Shown: in pieces, positions 33,363 through 41,598 of the stretch
Numbering within the stretch: position 1 is the stretch's first letter
How the letters are laid out: each line of letters begins with the position of its first letter
Assembly (NCBI GenBank): GCA_903923905.1
Contig: CAIXZH010000092.1
Location: forward strand, 45,465 to 109,464
Source of the DNA: an uncultured Bacteroidia bacterium
GTDB taxonomy: Bacteria > Bacteroidota > Bacteroidia > Bacteroidales > Prolixibacteraceae
Length of the DNA: 64,000 nucleotides
Direction: 5' to 3'
Position numbers and translations under genes: made by a program
The notes under the pieces: model-generated
What the model was told of the DNA's origin: nothing
The model's input: only the letters and a program-made list of their open reading frames with translations
Databases searched by the model: none

Positions 33363-33746
33363 CTTGCTGAAATTCACAATCAGAAAATAGACAATAAATC
33401 CCAACGAAATGGAAACCAGCTCAATACCGAACGGCAACATGCTGTTATGCATGAAATTTTGATAGTTATCCTGATTCCCAACAGCGCCAGGGCTCATCTG
33501 GTCAATGATGATAAATCCAATACCGCCAAAGAAAGCAACCAATCCCCATTTGAGGGAGGGATATTTATTGGATTCCTGACTCTCAGTAGTTAATGCGGAA
33601 ATCTTCTGATCCAGGATCCCGGCGGTATCAAAATGCCCGGCACGAATAATTTTTCTTCTTAATAAGAAATCGGTAAAGTTTTTCAGAACCTGGAAGATTG
33701 CGTAAAAAATTACTGCAACCATCATTACATCATAAGGACCTTTCAT
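33354..33746 (-). CDS. Small membrane protein (DUF6249-like), 130 aa
   Basis: This short protein has an N-terminal hydrophobic segment (about 7-25), a charged middle (RRKIIRAGHFD, then KISALTTESQESNKYPS) and two C-terminal membrane helices (about 67-85 and 103-125), and it ends in three lysines. The layout, RKI-x-GHFD followed by SLKWGLVAFFGGIG, is seen in small Bacteroidota membrane proteins that sit next to ECF sigma-factor genes, as here, where it is divergent from one. I place it near DUF6249 with low certainty. A stress-related role would be inference from the neighbour only. Confidence 0.6.
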   Translation of the reverse strand: MKGPYDVMMVAVIFYAIFQVLKNFTDFLLRRKIIRAGHFDTAGILDQKISALTTESQESNKYPSLKWGLVAFFGGIGFIIIDQMSPGAVGNQDNYQNFMHNSMLPFGIELVSISLGFIVYFLIVNFSKKK

Positions 33747-33883
33747 AATTTTCAGTTTTAAGTGTTTGTAAGATGTGACAACAGAGTTCAGGAAAATGTT
33801 GCAAAAGCCTTCATTTTTATTTTCAACAAAAATAGTGGTAACTTATGCAACATTTAGCCATGATTGGTTGTCAAACCTGAAGT

Positions 33884-34462
33884 ATGGACGACAGTGAATT
33901 AATTAGCCAGATTTTAAGAGGGAATATGAATGCCTTTACGTTTTTGGTCAACCGTTACCGGAAACTGGTAGTTCATATCACCGGGCGTTTAATTCAGCGG
34001 CAGGATGAGATGGAGGATGTTTCGCAGGAGGTTTTTATGAAAGTTTACCAGAACCTGGGAAAGTACCGGAATGAATGCAAATTGTCAACCTGGATTGCCA
34101 CCATCGCATACAATATCAGTATCAATTACTTGCGAAAATTCAAAAAAACTGATCTGACAAGTCAGGATGACACCTCGATACTACGGTCATTGACCGACTT
34201 TAAAACAACTGATTATGAACAGATTGACCTTCATCGGTATATCCGGGATCAGATTGAACTGTTGCCTGTTCAATACCGATCGGTGATTACCTTGTTTCAC
34301 CTGGAAGAGTTTTCTTACCAGGAAATTGAACAGATTACTGGTATGCCGGAGGGGACAGTGAAAAGCTACCTTTTCAGGGCAAAGGCTATTTTAAAGGAAA
34401 AACTTAAATTTGTGGTTGACGAAAACAGTCTTAAAATTGTGAAGGAGATAAGTAATGAATAA
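33884..34462 (+). CDS. ECF-type RNA polymerase sigma factor
   Basis: This 192-residue sigma-70 family protein has only regions 2 and 4. Region 2 (about 10-80) has DEMEDVSQEVFMKVYQNL and KLSTWIATIAYNISINYLRK. Region 4 (about 125-180) has LPVQYRSVITLFHLEEFSYQEIEQITG followed by PEGTVKSYLFRAKAILKEKL. It overlaps the next gene by eight bases, which suggests the next gene encodes its membrane-bound regulator. It is divergent from a small membrane-protein gene. Confidence 0.92.
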   Translation: MDDSELISQILRGNMNAFTFLVNRYRKLVVHITGRLIQRQDEMEDVSQEVFMKVYQNLGKYRNECKLSTWIATIAYNISINYLRKFKKTDLTSQDDTSILRSLTDFKTTDYEQIDLHRYIRDQIELLPVQYRSVITLFHLEEFSYQEIEQITGMPEGTVKSYLFRAKAILKEKLKFVVDENSLKIVKEISNE

Positions 34463-34805
34463 GGGTGAACTGGACAGAATTATTGAAGATTCGGTTGGTG
34501 TTGAACCGGACTTTCAATTGAGGGGTGATTTCGCCCAAAGGATTACAACCGAATTGATCAGACGTTCGCAATGGAAAGCAGATCTGTATGAATATCTGTA
34601 TCTTATCGCATTTTTATTATTGCTGATATTGGTCGTCACCCTGGTTTACTTCTTTTTAGACAAAAATCTGCTGGTTCAGATCTTCACTTTTATTTCAAAC
34701 AATATCGTACAGGTGGCTTTTGGATTATTCCTGCTCAATTTCATCATTTTTACAGACCGTGTTTTATTACGGTTTCTCTTTAACAGACGGAAAATGAATT
34801 ATTAA
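34455..34805 (+). CDS. Small two-helix membrane protein, candidate anti-sigma partner
   Basis: This 116-residue protein has a 40-residue soluble N-terminus (MNKGELDRIIEDSVGVEPDF, a pattern like the sigma-binding part of small anti-sigma proteins) and two membrane helices (about 46-68 and 78-99). It has no zinc-binding HxxxCxxC motif. Its start lies inside the end of the sigma-factor gene, so the two are translationally coupled. An anti-sigma role is an inference from position and layout. Confidence 0.65.
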   Translation: MNKGELDRIIEDSVGVEPDFQLRGDFAQRITTELIRRSQWKADLYEYLYLIAFLLLLILVVTLVYFFLDKNLLVQIFTFISNNIVQVAFGLFLLNFIIFTDRVLLRFLFNRRKMNY

Positions 34806-34828
34806 CCACATGGTACAAATGTACAAAG

Positions 34829-34881
34829 GTAAAGACGCACAACTGTGCTTCTCTATGAGGCTGCCCATCTCTACGAGGCTG
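34829..34881. repeat. Degenerate REP-like palindrome and 14-bp direct repeats
   Basis: GTAAAGACGCACA (34829-34841) and the downstream TGTGCTTCTCTAT pair at 10 of 13 positions. Two copies of TCTCTAYGAGGCTG follow (34850-34863 and 34868-34881). The element lies between convergent genes and resembles the GTAGAGACG palindrome at 61260. Confidence 0.5.
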
Positions 34882-34883
34882 TG

Positions 34884-35642
34884 CTAAACGTCATGCAATG
34901 GCTGAATATTTCGGTCCTTTAGCTTCTTCCAGTTATCTGTAATGACAAAACTCCGGTCGATGTCATTATTGATTTCAGTCAGCAATTCGTAGGGCATGGT
35001 GATTGTCATAAGGTCTTTAGGGAGTCTCTTGCGGACTGAAATATCGTGTAAGCCCCACACCGCCTGCCTCTTTCCCTCTCTTTTCAATTTGAGTGGCAGT
35101 GTAACAATTGAACCGCAACCTGAAATGAATGAGGTCACTACGAGATCATCTCTTTCCGGGGCATTAAAATGCAACAGATAAACCAGGGCGCTTATCTGAT
35201 CGGCATTTGCGAAGAAAATCACCAGCTCCGGTTCTTCATCCTGTTCAAAATCTGCCAATGGTTTGAATACGGTAATTTTTTTGTTTAAGATCCCGGGCTT
35301 ATACTTTTCAACAAATGTTTTGGCTTGCTTGTCCGATTTAATGAATCGCTCCCCCAATCGTCCGTTGACAACACCGTCAGACAAGAAACATTCGATACCC
35401 TCAAAAATCCAATCCTGATAGCCCAGGTAGAAAGCCGAACAATTCCAGCCCGTTGTATCCCGGTCAAAAGCAACAGTTTTGCCTTTGGCACTTTGGAAGA
35501 TCAAGGGGAGAATACAGCCATTTCCCTTTGATTTAAAGCCAATTGCATTGGAAGGCCTATTTTCTGAGAAAAACATCCCGATCGGAGGATTTTCCAGACC
35601 TAGTTTCTCTTTAATGTTTCGTGCAGTCTGATTTACATTCAT
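34884..35642 (-). CDS. DUF169 family protein
   Basis: This 252-residue soluble protein belongs to the DUF169 (COG2043) family. Recognisable parts are LGLENPPIGMFFSE near the start, several conserved Cys (GNGCILPL, GWNCSAFYLG, ISGCGSIVT) and TMPYELLTEI near the end. The conserved cysteines suggest a metal or cofactor, but no function is proven for the family. It starts 16 bases after the stop of the GH2 gene and may be transcribed with it, although it is not a usual glycan-locus component. Confidence 0.85.
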   Translation of the reverse strand: MNVNQTARNIKEKLGLENPPIGMFFSENRPSNAIGFKSKGNGCILPLIFQSAKGKTVAFDRDTTGWNCSAFYLGYQDWIFEGIECFLSDGVVNGRLGERFIKSDKQAKTFVEKYKPGILNKKITVFKPLADFEQDEEPELVIFFANADQISALVYLLHFNAPERDDLVVTSFISGCGSIVTLPLKLKREGKRQAVWGLHDISVRKRLPKDLMTITMPYELLTEINNDIDRSFVITDNWKKLKDRNIQPLHDV

Positions 35643-35658
35643 TTGCGGATCAAGTCAA

Positions 35659-37947
35659 TTAATTGGCATTTAAAACCGGGGTTTTATCCTTTTCTGCATG
35701 AATATTAGGAACGTACACAAGGGTGTAATCCGAATTATACTCCGGATGTCCTTCAACTTCAACGATTAATTTAAATTGACGTTGTTCCAGGTGAGGAAGT
35801 TTTAACCGACCCGTTGGTCCGGCAATATTGGTGTTGTCCTTAATTTTACCCGGACGCCAGGTTAACAGGTCGAAGGTGACATCACCCGATACAATTTTCA
35901 TAGTAACTGTCTGAACACTCTTCTGTTCAAAACTGTCGTTTAGCAGCCATAACCCGGCAAAGAAGTCCTCACCCTCTTTCCAGCGGAATTTGCTGATACT
36001 TGCACTGGCAAGAAAAGGTCGGCATGAGTTTTTAACTGCAAAATAAGCGGGTTTACATATTGCTGGATAAACGACCAGCGAATTATTGACGGCAGCAGGC
36101 CATGGTTCATCGTAGCACCAGTTCAGGGCCATAGCGCAATATGGCTTTTGCCTCCTTGCCTCCTCGAAAATGGCCTTATAGCCTTCACATTGCATCAGTT
36201 GGCTTTGTTGCATTAACTCCTCAAGCGAAGATGCTTTTCCAAAATAATCTTCCAGAATTTCTGGACATAACCACGTACTTCCCATCCAGGCACCGAAGGC
36301 ATGATGAGTTTCCCAGGCGGTCTTTGGTTTGGGAGGAAATAAATCCTTCTCCGGAATAATCTGTTTCAGGACTTCAACGGGAGACATTCCGGGCATTCCA
36401 AACTCGGTATAGGCCGTATTATGAGCCCGTTTCATCTCCTGGAAGACCTCTTCACCCTGAGGGGTTTTAAAGATGTAATTTCCATGAGCCATCCCCATCA
36501 TTGGTGAAGTTGGATTAAACGGAATAACCGGAGTATATTCAAGACATAGACTATTCAGCAACCTTAAGGGCAATGACTGATCGGTCATTCCGGACCAGTT
36601 ATTGAATAATTCATTGCCTCCACACCAAAGCGCCAGACTGGCATGTTTTCGCAGTCTTTTAATAATGGAGGTTGCCTCCTGTTTTAAAATGGATAAATAA
36701 TGGGGTTCATCGGGATATTCATTACAAGCCAGGGGGAACTCTTCCCAGACAAGCATCCCCTTTTCATCACACTGTTCAAAAAAAGATTCCTTATTGATAA
36801 TTCCGCCGCCCCAGATTCTGAAAATATTCAGGTTGGCATTTACTGCCAGATCTATTAATTCGGTATAACGCTCTTTGGTGATGATGCCAGGAAAAATTTC
36901 AGGATTGACCCAGTTAGAACCTTTGGCAAAGATCTTTCGCCCGTTGATCTCAAACTGTGCGGGTGGCACGCTCCTGGTTTTGGGAAAATCTTCAGGTTCT
37001 GCCCAGGCACCTTCATTCATGACTAACCGGACCCTTTTGAAACCTATTTTCTGAGTTATGGTTTGTATTACCTCCCCCGAAGTATTCAGGAGTGAAAATG
37101 TGGATAAATAGAGATAGGGTGTTCCCTGGTCATGAGGCCACCATAATCTGGGATTCTCCAGTGAAATTCCGGAAACAGAAAGCTGATCCTGCATCTCACC
37201 TTCACTATTCAGAACACTGTTCCCGTTCGCATCGGCTAATTTCCAACGATATCTTGAGCCTGCAGTCTCTTTTCCCGCAGCCAAAATTGTGATCGCAGAT
37301 TTTTTATAATCGGAAGACAATTCATAATTAAGATAAACGTCCTCAACATACGAACGATTCCGGACTTCAAGTCCTGTTTCGTCCCAAATTCCCAATGGAA
37401 TTAACCGCGGGTGCCAGTCCCACTCATAACTTACAGCCGGTTTCACTACATTTGAGGCCTGAGTCCGGTCTACCGGAAAGGGAAATCGCTTCGGAGCAGG
37501 GAATACCAGGATCTTTAGCATGTTGTTATCCTTCAGATTATCGGTCAGATCAACATTCACATAGGTAAACATCCCTTCCTGGGCAAATACCTTAGTACCA
37601 TTAATATAGATTTCAAACTGATAATCAATTCCTTTGGAAGTAAAGAACAACCTTTCATTTGATTTGAGAGATGGTTTCTTAAAAGAAGTTTCATAGGTAT
37701 AGAACATATCCTCCATCCAGCTGAATTTCTTAAAATTATCATCAAAAATATACGGAGGATACTTTTCATTTCGTGCAATGTCAAGCTGGACTGCACCCGG
37801 TACTGTTGCAGGTATAAATTTTCCCGGTTCCTCACTTTTTGTTTTGGAATAACCCAATTTCCAGGTTAAATCAAAATGATTTTCAGCAAAGGAAATTGAT
37901 CCGAAACAGCTGAAAATCATGATAATCAAAAATGAAATCCTAATCAT
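35659..37947 (-). CDS. Secreted glycoside hydrolase family 2 enzyme (beta-mannosidase-like)
   Basis: This 762-residue exported enzyme has a signal peptide (residues 1-21). The GH2 layout follows: a sugar-binding jelly roll (about 30-200), immunoglobulin-like domain (about 205-310), catalytic TIM barrel (about 320-640) and a C-terminal beta domain. The acid/base Glu is in WCGGNELFNNW and the nucleophile Glu in AYTEFGMPGM. The PRLWWPHDQGTPYLY and FRIWGGGI stretches are characteristic of the beta-mannosidase and exo-beta-glucosaminidase subgroup rather than beta-galactosidase. It is last of the carbohydrate enzymes on the minus strand of the locus. Release of beta-mannosyl ends from a mannan or glucomannan is the likely role. 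Confidence 0.85.
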   Translation of the reverse strand: MIRISFLIIMIFSCFGSISFAENHFDLTWKLGYSKTKSEEPGKFIPATVPGAVQLDIARNEKYPPYIFDDNFKKFSWMEDMFYTYETSFKKPSLKSNERLFFTSKGIDYQFEIYINGTKVFAQEGMFTYVNVDLTDNLKDNNMLKILVFPAPKRFPFPVDRTQASNVVKPAVSYEWDWHPRLIPLGIWDETGLEVRNRSYVEDVYLNYELSSDYKKSAITILAAGKETAGSRYRWKLADANGNSVLNSEGEMQDQLSVSGISLENPRLWWPHDQGTPYLYLSTFSLLNTSGEVIQTITQKIGFKRVRLVMNEGAWAEPEDFPKTRSVPPAQFEINGRKIFAKGSNWVNPEIFPGIITKERYTELIDLAVNANLNIFRIWGGGIINKESFFEQCDEKGMLVWEEFPLACNEYPDEPHYLSILKQEATSIIKRLRKHASLALWCGGNELFNNWSGMTDQSLPLRLLNSLCLEYTPVIPFNPTSPMMGMAHGNYIFKTPQGEEVFQEMKRAHNTAYTEFGMPGMSPVEVLKQIIPEKDLFPPKPKTAWETHHAFGAWMGSTWLCPEILEDYFGKASSLEELMQQSQLMQCEGYKAIFEEARRQKPYCAMALNWCYDEPWPAAVNNSLVVYPAICKPAYFAVKNSCRPFLASASISKFRWKEGEDFFAGLWLLNDSFEQKSVQTVTMKIVSGDVTFDLLTWRPGKIKDNTNIAGPTGRLKLPHLEQRQFKLIVEVEGHPEYNSDYTLVYVPNIHAEKDKTPVLNAN

Positions 37948-38028
37948 ATGACTTATAAATTAATGGTGTAAAGTATTTTTGCTAAAGATATTTATTTCTG
38001 TCTGTTTAAATCCATTTTCGGAAACTGA

Positions 38029-39747
38029 TCATGGTGTGTTTTCAACCAATAAATGAACAACTCCATATTCAGGAACAGTAACTTTAATATTGCCGCTTAG
38101 AACTGACGATTTCGGTTTTATGGATTCGTAATTTTCTGGCCCTCCGGCTACAGTGGTGGTGGTATTTCCGTTAACGTAAACTTTTCGGGAAAAACTTCCG
38201 TTATCGTTGCCTCCGGTCAGGGTAAAAGTAAAATATCGCTTGCCAGGATTGAAATTTTTAAGAGACAGTTCGACAATATGTTCTGTATTGCTTTTATTTA
38301 CAAGAACGATACCCCCTTGTCCCGAAGTGAATTGCGAGGCATAAACTGAAACATCGTTCATTGTGGAAGTGGCATCCACCATCGTATCCCCAAAATATTT
38401 TTGAAAGTAGTAGAGATAATAAAACGCGGGTCGTGCGGCATACTGGGCTACTCCCGGCTCATTGCCATACGAAAACAATCCCATGTCATCACCGCTGTTC
38501 CATCCGTTCGCCAAATCCCAGCGGGAAGCCATTTCGTATTTGTTTCTAATCAATTCTCCCAAAACCAGAGAAGCATGCATTCCGTTGACAAAAGATACCT
38601 CTTGCTGGGATCCCTGGGAAAATATGTTCCACTCGGTAAGAAAAACGGGTGCAACAGTTTTACCCTGGGCTGCAAGTTCATTGAGAATATAGGTTTTGTA
38701 GCCTCCAATCTTGGAGGATGAATCAAGAATAACCGAAGCAGTGGAGTTCTCCTGGTAATTCGTGAAATATGAGTGGACAATATAAAAATCAACTTTGCCA
38801 CCAGCCTTGGCAATCAGATCTTTGTTCCAGTTGGCCATTCCGGAGCCGGCAGCTTCGAGACAAACAGCTCCAATAAAAATTTCTTTCCCGATTTCTCTGG
38901 CTGCCTGTCGCATTGAATCTATAAAAACCAGGGCATGTCTTCCATAAAGATCACCTGTAATTATTTTAGGCTGACCATCCTGATTAAGTGTCTGATCGAT
39001 TTCATAGCCAGCTTCCCAGGAACCATATACTTCGTTTCCAATTTCCCAGAACTTACTCCGGCCATTATCGAGCCGAACCCAGTTGGCAGCCAAATGGGCA
39101 GCTTCAGCTACCGGATCAGCACTTGTGCCATAACGGGCATATCCATAATTTACCGTTACAATACCTGTGGTTGAGGTTGACTGCATCATCTGATAGTACT
39201 GATCGATCCCCATAGACCAACTTTCAAAATTCTGGATCCGTCTTCCCACCCATGGTGTGATTGTTGAAGGGATATCGGTAATTGGCGGATCATACGAAGT
39301 AACCGCATAATTATTATCATAAACTGCCTTCCTGTCCCAAAAGAAAATATCAGAGATACTCCCGCCAGGAATACGCATTACCCCCATATTCAGTTTATTC
39401 ATATTTTGCATCAACACTGAATTATCCTGCATCCAGCCTGTAAAACAGTTGGTATTATTCCCATAAACATATTTCGAAACCTTGGTGATATGATTTGAAA
39501 AATTGATGGCAACATCCACTGTTTTCAATCCTGTCGTCTGAGGTACATCATCGTAACTGACAGGAATTGAAATACTTTTCGAATTCCAGGAGCCGAAAGG
39601 CAAATCCGGAACTTCATTGGGTGTTTCAATGGTCACATTTGCAGGAGGTACAATTGGAATAACTGCCGATTTTTTCTTGCAGCCTGGTGCAGTCAGGATC
39701 AGGCCAAAGCAAAGAATAACGACTAATAACTGTTCAGAGAGATTCAT
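38029..39747 (-). CDS. Clan GH-A glycoside hydrolase lipoprotein (GH51-like)
   Basis: This 572-residue enzyme has a lipoprotein-type signal ending near Cys23 (TAPGC). The catalytic barrel has the acid/base Glu in FWEIGNEVYGSW and the nucleophile Glu in VFLTEWNIFS. The N-terminal barrel strands include YVYGNNTNCFTGW and MGVMRIPGGSISDIFFW, as in alpha-L-arabinofuranosidases of GH51. A C-terminal beta domain (about 460-572) follows. I chose the ATG at 39747; the longer frame overlaps the preceding gene. The start is four bases past the YD-repeat lipoprotein's stop. The family call is tentative between GH51 and a related clan-A family such as GH44. Confidence 0.7.
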   Translation of the reverse strand: MNLSEQLLVVILCFGLILTAPGCKKKSAVIPIVPPANVTIETPNEVPDLPFGSWNSKSISIPVSYDDVPQTTGLKTVDVAINFSNHITKVSKYVYGNNTNCFTGWMQDNSVLMQNMNKLNMGVMRIPGGSISDIFFWDRKAVYDNNYAVTSYDPPITDIPSTITPWVGRRIQNFESWSMGIDQYYQMMQSTSTTGIVTVNYGYARYGTSADPVAEAAHLAANWVRLDNGRSKFWEIGNEVYGSWEAGYEIDQTLNQDGQPKIITGDLYGRHALVFIDSMRQAAREIGKEIFIGAVCLEAAGSGMANWNKDLIAKAGGKVDFYIVHSYFTNYQENSTASVILDSSSKIGGYKTYILNELAAQGKTVAPVFLTEWNIFSQGSQQEVSFVNGMHASLVLGELIRNKYEMASRWDLANGWNSGDDMGLFSYGNEPGVAQYAARPAFYYLYYFQKYFGDTMVDATSTMNDVSVYASQFTSGQGGIVLVNKSNTEHIVELSLKNFNPGKRYFTFTLTGGNDNGSFSRKVYVNGNTTTTVAGGPENYESIKPKSSVLSGNIKVTVPEYGVVHLLVENTP

Positions 39748-39751
39748 CGGC

Positions 39752-40645
39752 TTATTTATAATATTCCAGTTTCCTCGAAATAATGTCCTCGACCTGGTCA
39801 TTTAAATACTCATACCTGAAAATCCAGTTATGCTGATCATCGTATTTATAGGAATAGGTACGTTTCTCAGTTAATTCACCCGGCAAATTGAAGGTTTGTT
39901 TAAGGGTCAGGTTGCCCTGATCATCATATTTGTAATCAATCTTTGAACTTAGGTCATTGTGTTCGTTAAACAAACTGGTCTGACCAACTTGTCTGTTGGA
40001 AAGGTAGGTGTACCTGGTACTTTTGACTACACTATCCTGAGGGGAAAATGTAGTCATTTCAATATTTAAGCCATCTTTATTGTAACAATACCTGTTTTTC
40101 CCGATTTGGTGAGCCATAGAATCGAGTTGGATTTCTTCAATTAATTTATGGTCGGCAAACTTATTTCTAACCATTACAATAATTTTACCCTTTGCATCCC
40201 TGAATCGTTTTTCAATCTCATTCTGGTTTTTATCGTATTGATATTCGACGTAGGAAATTGGAAATCCGGCCGGAGTAACGAGTTTCTCATCAGTAATTTT
40301 ACCATTCTGATTATAGGTATAGTGTAAAATTCCTGACAGACTGTCCTTCAAAACATAACAATTGCGAGTAAGTTTTTGATTTTGTGGATTATAGGTATAT
40401 TTCCATTTTCGGATCAAAGATCCATCTGGATTGTAGGTAGTCTGTTCCTGAATAAAACCAGCCGGATTAAACAGCAACCGGGCCTTATATTTCCCGTTTT
40501 TTGAATAATCAGTTTCTGTTATAGACTTGACTGATCCATTTAATTTCCAGACATTCCGTTCATTGGTTACATCACGGGAATTCTCCTGACATGAGCAAAT
40601 CAGTTGTGCAAATGCAACGATTATCAGGATGAAAGACTTATTCAT
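39752..40645 (-). CDS. YD-repeat-like lipoprotein in the glycan locus
   Basis: This 297-residue lipoprotein has a signal peptide (lipobox ICSC, about Cys19). The rest is a series of short beta-hairpin units of about 20-25 residues such as YNPDGSLIRKWKYTYNPQNQ, YNQNGKITDEKL, YCYNKDGLNIEMT and YKYDDQGNLTLKQTF. This is the YD/RHS-type pattern that forms beta-spirals. No toxin or cleavage domain follows, so it is not a polymorphic toxin. It is tightly coupled to the GH51-like enzyme downstream (4 bases) and follows the SusE-position gene. Surface binding or scaffold roles are possible; the function is unknown. Confidence 0.7.
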   Translation of the reverse strand: MNKSFILIIVAFAQLICSCQENSRDVTNERNVWKLNGSVKSITETDYSKNGKYKARLLFNPAGFIQEQTTYNPDGSLIRKWKYTYNPQNQKLTRNCYVLKDSLSGILHYTYNQNGKITDEKLVTPAGFPISYVEYQYDKNQNEIEKRFRDAKGKIIVMVRNKFADHKLIEEIQLDSMAHQIGKNRYCYNKDGLNIEMTTFSPQDSVVKSTRYTYLSNRQVGQTSLFNEHNDLSSKIDYKYDDQGNLTLKQTFNLPGELTEKRTYSYKYDDQHNWIFRYEYLNDQVEDIISRKLEYYK

Positions 40646-40696
40646 TTTATATAAAACATTGATTCTAAATACAATAAATTCAATTAGGCGATATAA

Positions 40697-40727
40697 GAAA
40701 CCGCCTCCTAAATTAAGAGACGGTTTC
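40697..40727 (-). terminator. Weak terminator between the SusE-like and YD-repeat genes
   Basis: An 11-bp stem (40727-40717 with 40707-40697, one wobble on the minus strand) lies 34 bases past the SusE-like stop. It has only a short T-rich tail, so partial read-through to the enzyme genes is likely. Confidence 0.6.
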
Positions 40728-40760
40728 CAAACATTTGCTATTATTCAATTAAAATAAACC

Positions 40761-41573
40761 TTAATAATTAAATCCTTTCCGTTTAAACATCCCGATATTG
40801 TACTGGCCATAATCGTGGACGCTTAACTTATCGGCTGTCATTACGGTAAAATGGTATCTGACACCACTGTAACCACCAGTGCCAGTAGGCCATGGGAACG
40901 ATGGACCATTCAGTACCTGGATTGCACTATAACTAACTCCTCCGTTGACGTAGGGAGCAATTACGGTAAAGAATCCCTTTTTAACGCTTCCATCACCTGC
41001 AATATGCGAGAAATTTGCTGCTCCGTTCAGATCCATATAAACTGCATCGTTGAAGTTGAGCCAGGAATTACCTGAAGAAGCGTCCATGGTCCACCATGCA
41101 GGGGAAGGACAGTTTTCGGGACCGTTACCTCCGATAATTCCACCGGGAATATCCAATGCCCATACCCATGTCTGGCCGGCACCTCCAGCTGTTAACCCTT
41201 TCCATGCAGGATCGGTATCAAAATAGGCGTCGTCATTTTGGGCAATGGTGAAAGTTGTGGAGTCTGTAACAGTACCACCGGCACAAAAAGCAGTAAATCT
41301 TAAGGTATAAGTTCCTTTAAAAGGTAGATATGCAGCTACTGTATCTTTTGAACTGGCACTATGTCCAGTACCAGAACCCCAATCCCAGAACATAATGATA
41401 TCCTTGGTTGTGTTTACCAGTTTTACACTGTTTGAACCTGCAGGGTTTTGGACAACCGATACGGTTAGTTGGCTTGCTGATAAAATTGCCCCATCCGAAG
41501 GTCTGTCCTCGAGCGTGTTGCATGCTGCCAAAAATATCAGCAGCCCCATCAGACTATATATAATACTCTTCAT
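40761..41573 (-). CDS. SusE-position surface lipoprotein with PKD-like domain
   Basis: This 270-residue lipoprotein has a lipobox LAAC (about Cys18). An immunoglobulin/PKD-like domain (about 30-125) has MFWDWGSGTGHSASSKDT and FKGTYTLRFTAFCAGGTVTDS, the usual PKD tail. A C-terminal glycan-binding-like beta domain follows. It sits 25 bases after susD, where most loci encode a SusE/SusF surface glycan-binding protein. The ATG at 41573 is used because the longer frame runs through the end of susD and lacks a signal at its start. Confidence 0.78.
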   Translation of the reverse strand: MKSIIYSLMGLLIFLAACNTLEDRPSDGAILSASQLTVSVVQNPAGSNSVKLVNTTKDIIMFWDWGSGTGHSASSKDTVAAYLPFKGTYTLRFTAFCAGGTVTDSTTFTIAQNDDAYFDTDPAWKGLTAGGAGQTWVWALDIPGGIIGGNGPENCPSPAWWTMDASSGNSWLNFNDAVYMDLNGAANFSHIAGDGSVKKGFFTVIAPYVNGGVSYSAIQVLNGPSFPWPTGTGGYSGVRYHFTVMTADKLSVHDYGQYNIGMFKRKGFNY

Positions 41574-41598
41574 ATTAATCAGTTTTAAGAATTTAATA

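Noticed and set aside
39752..40645. RHS/YD polymorphic toxin
   Set aside because: The protein is short, lacks the RHS core box and a C-terminal toxin, and has no immunity gene beside it.
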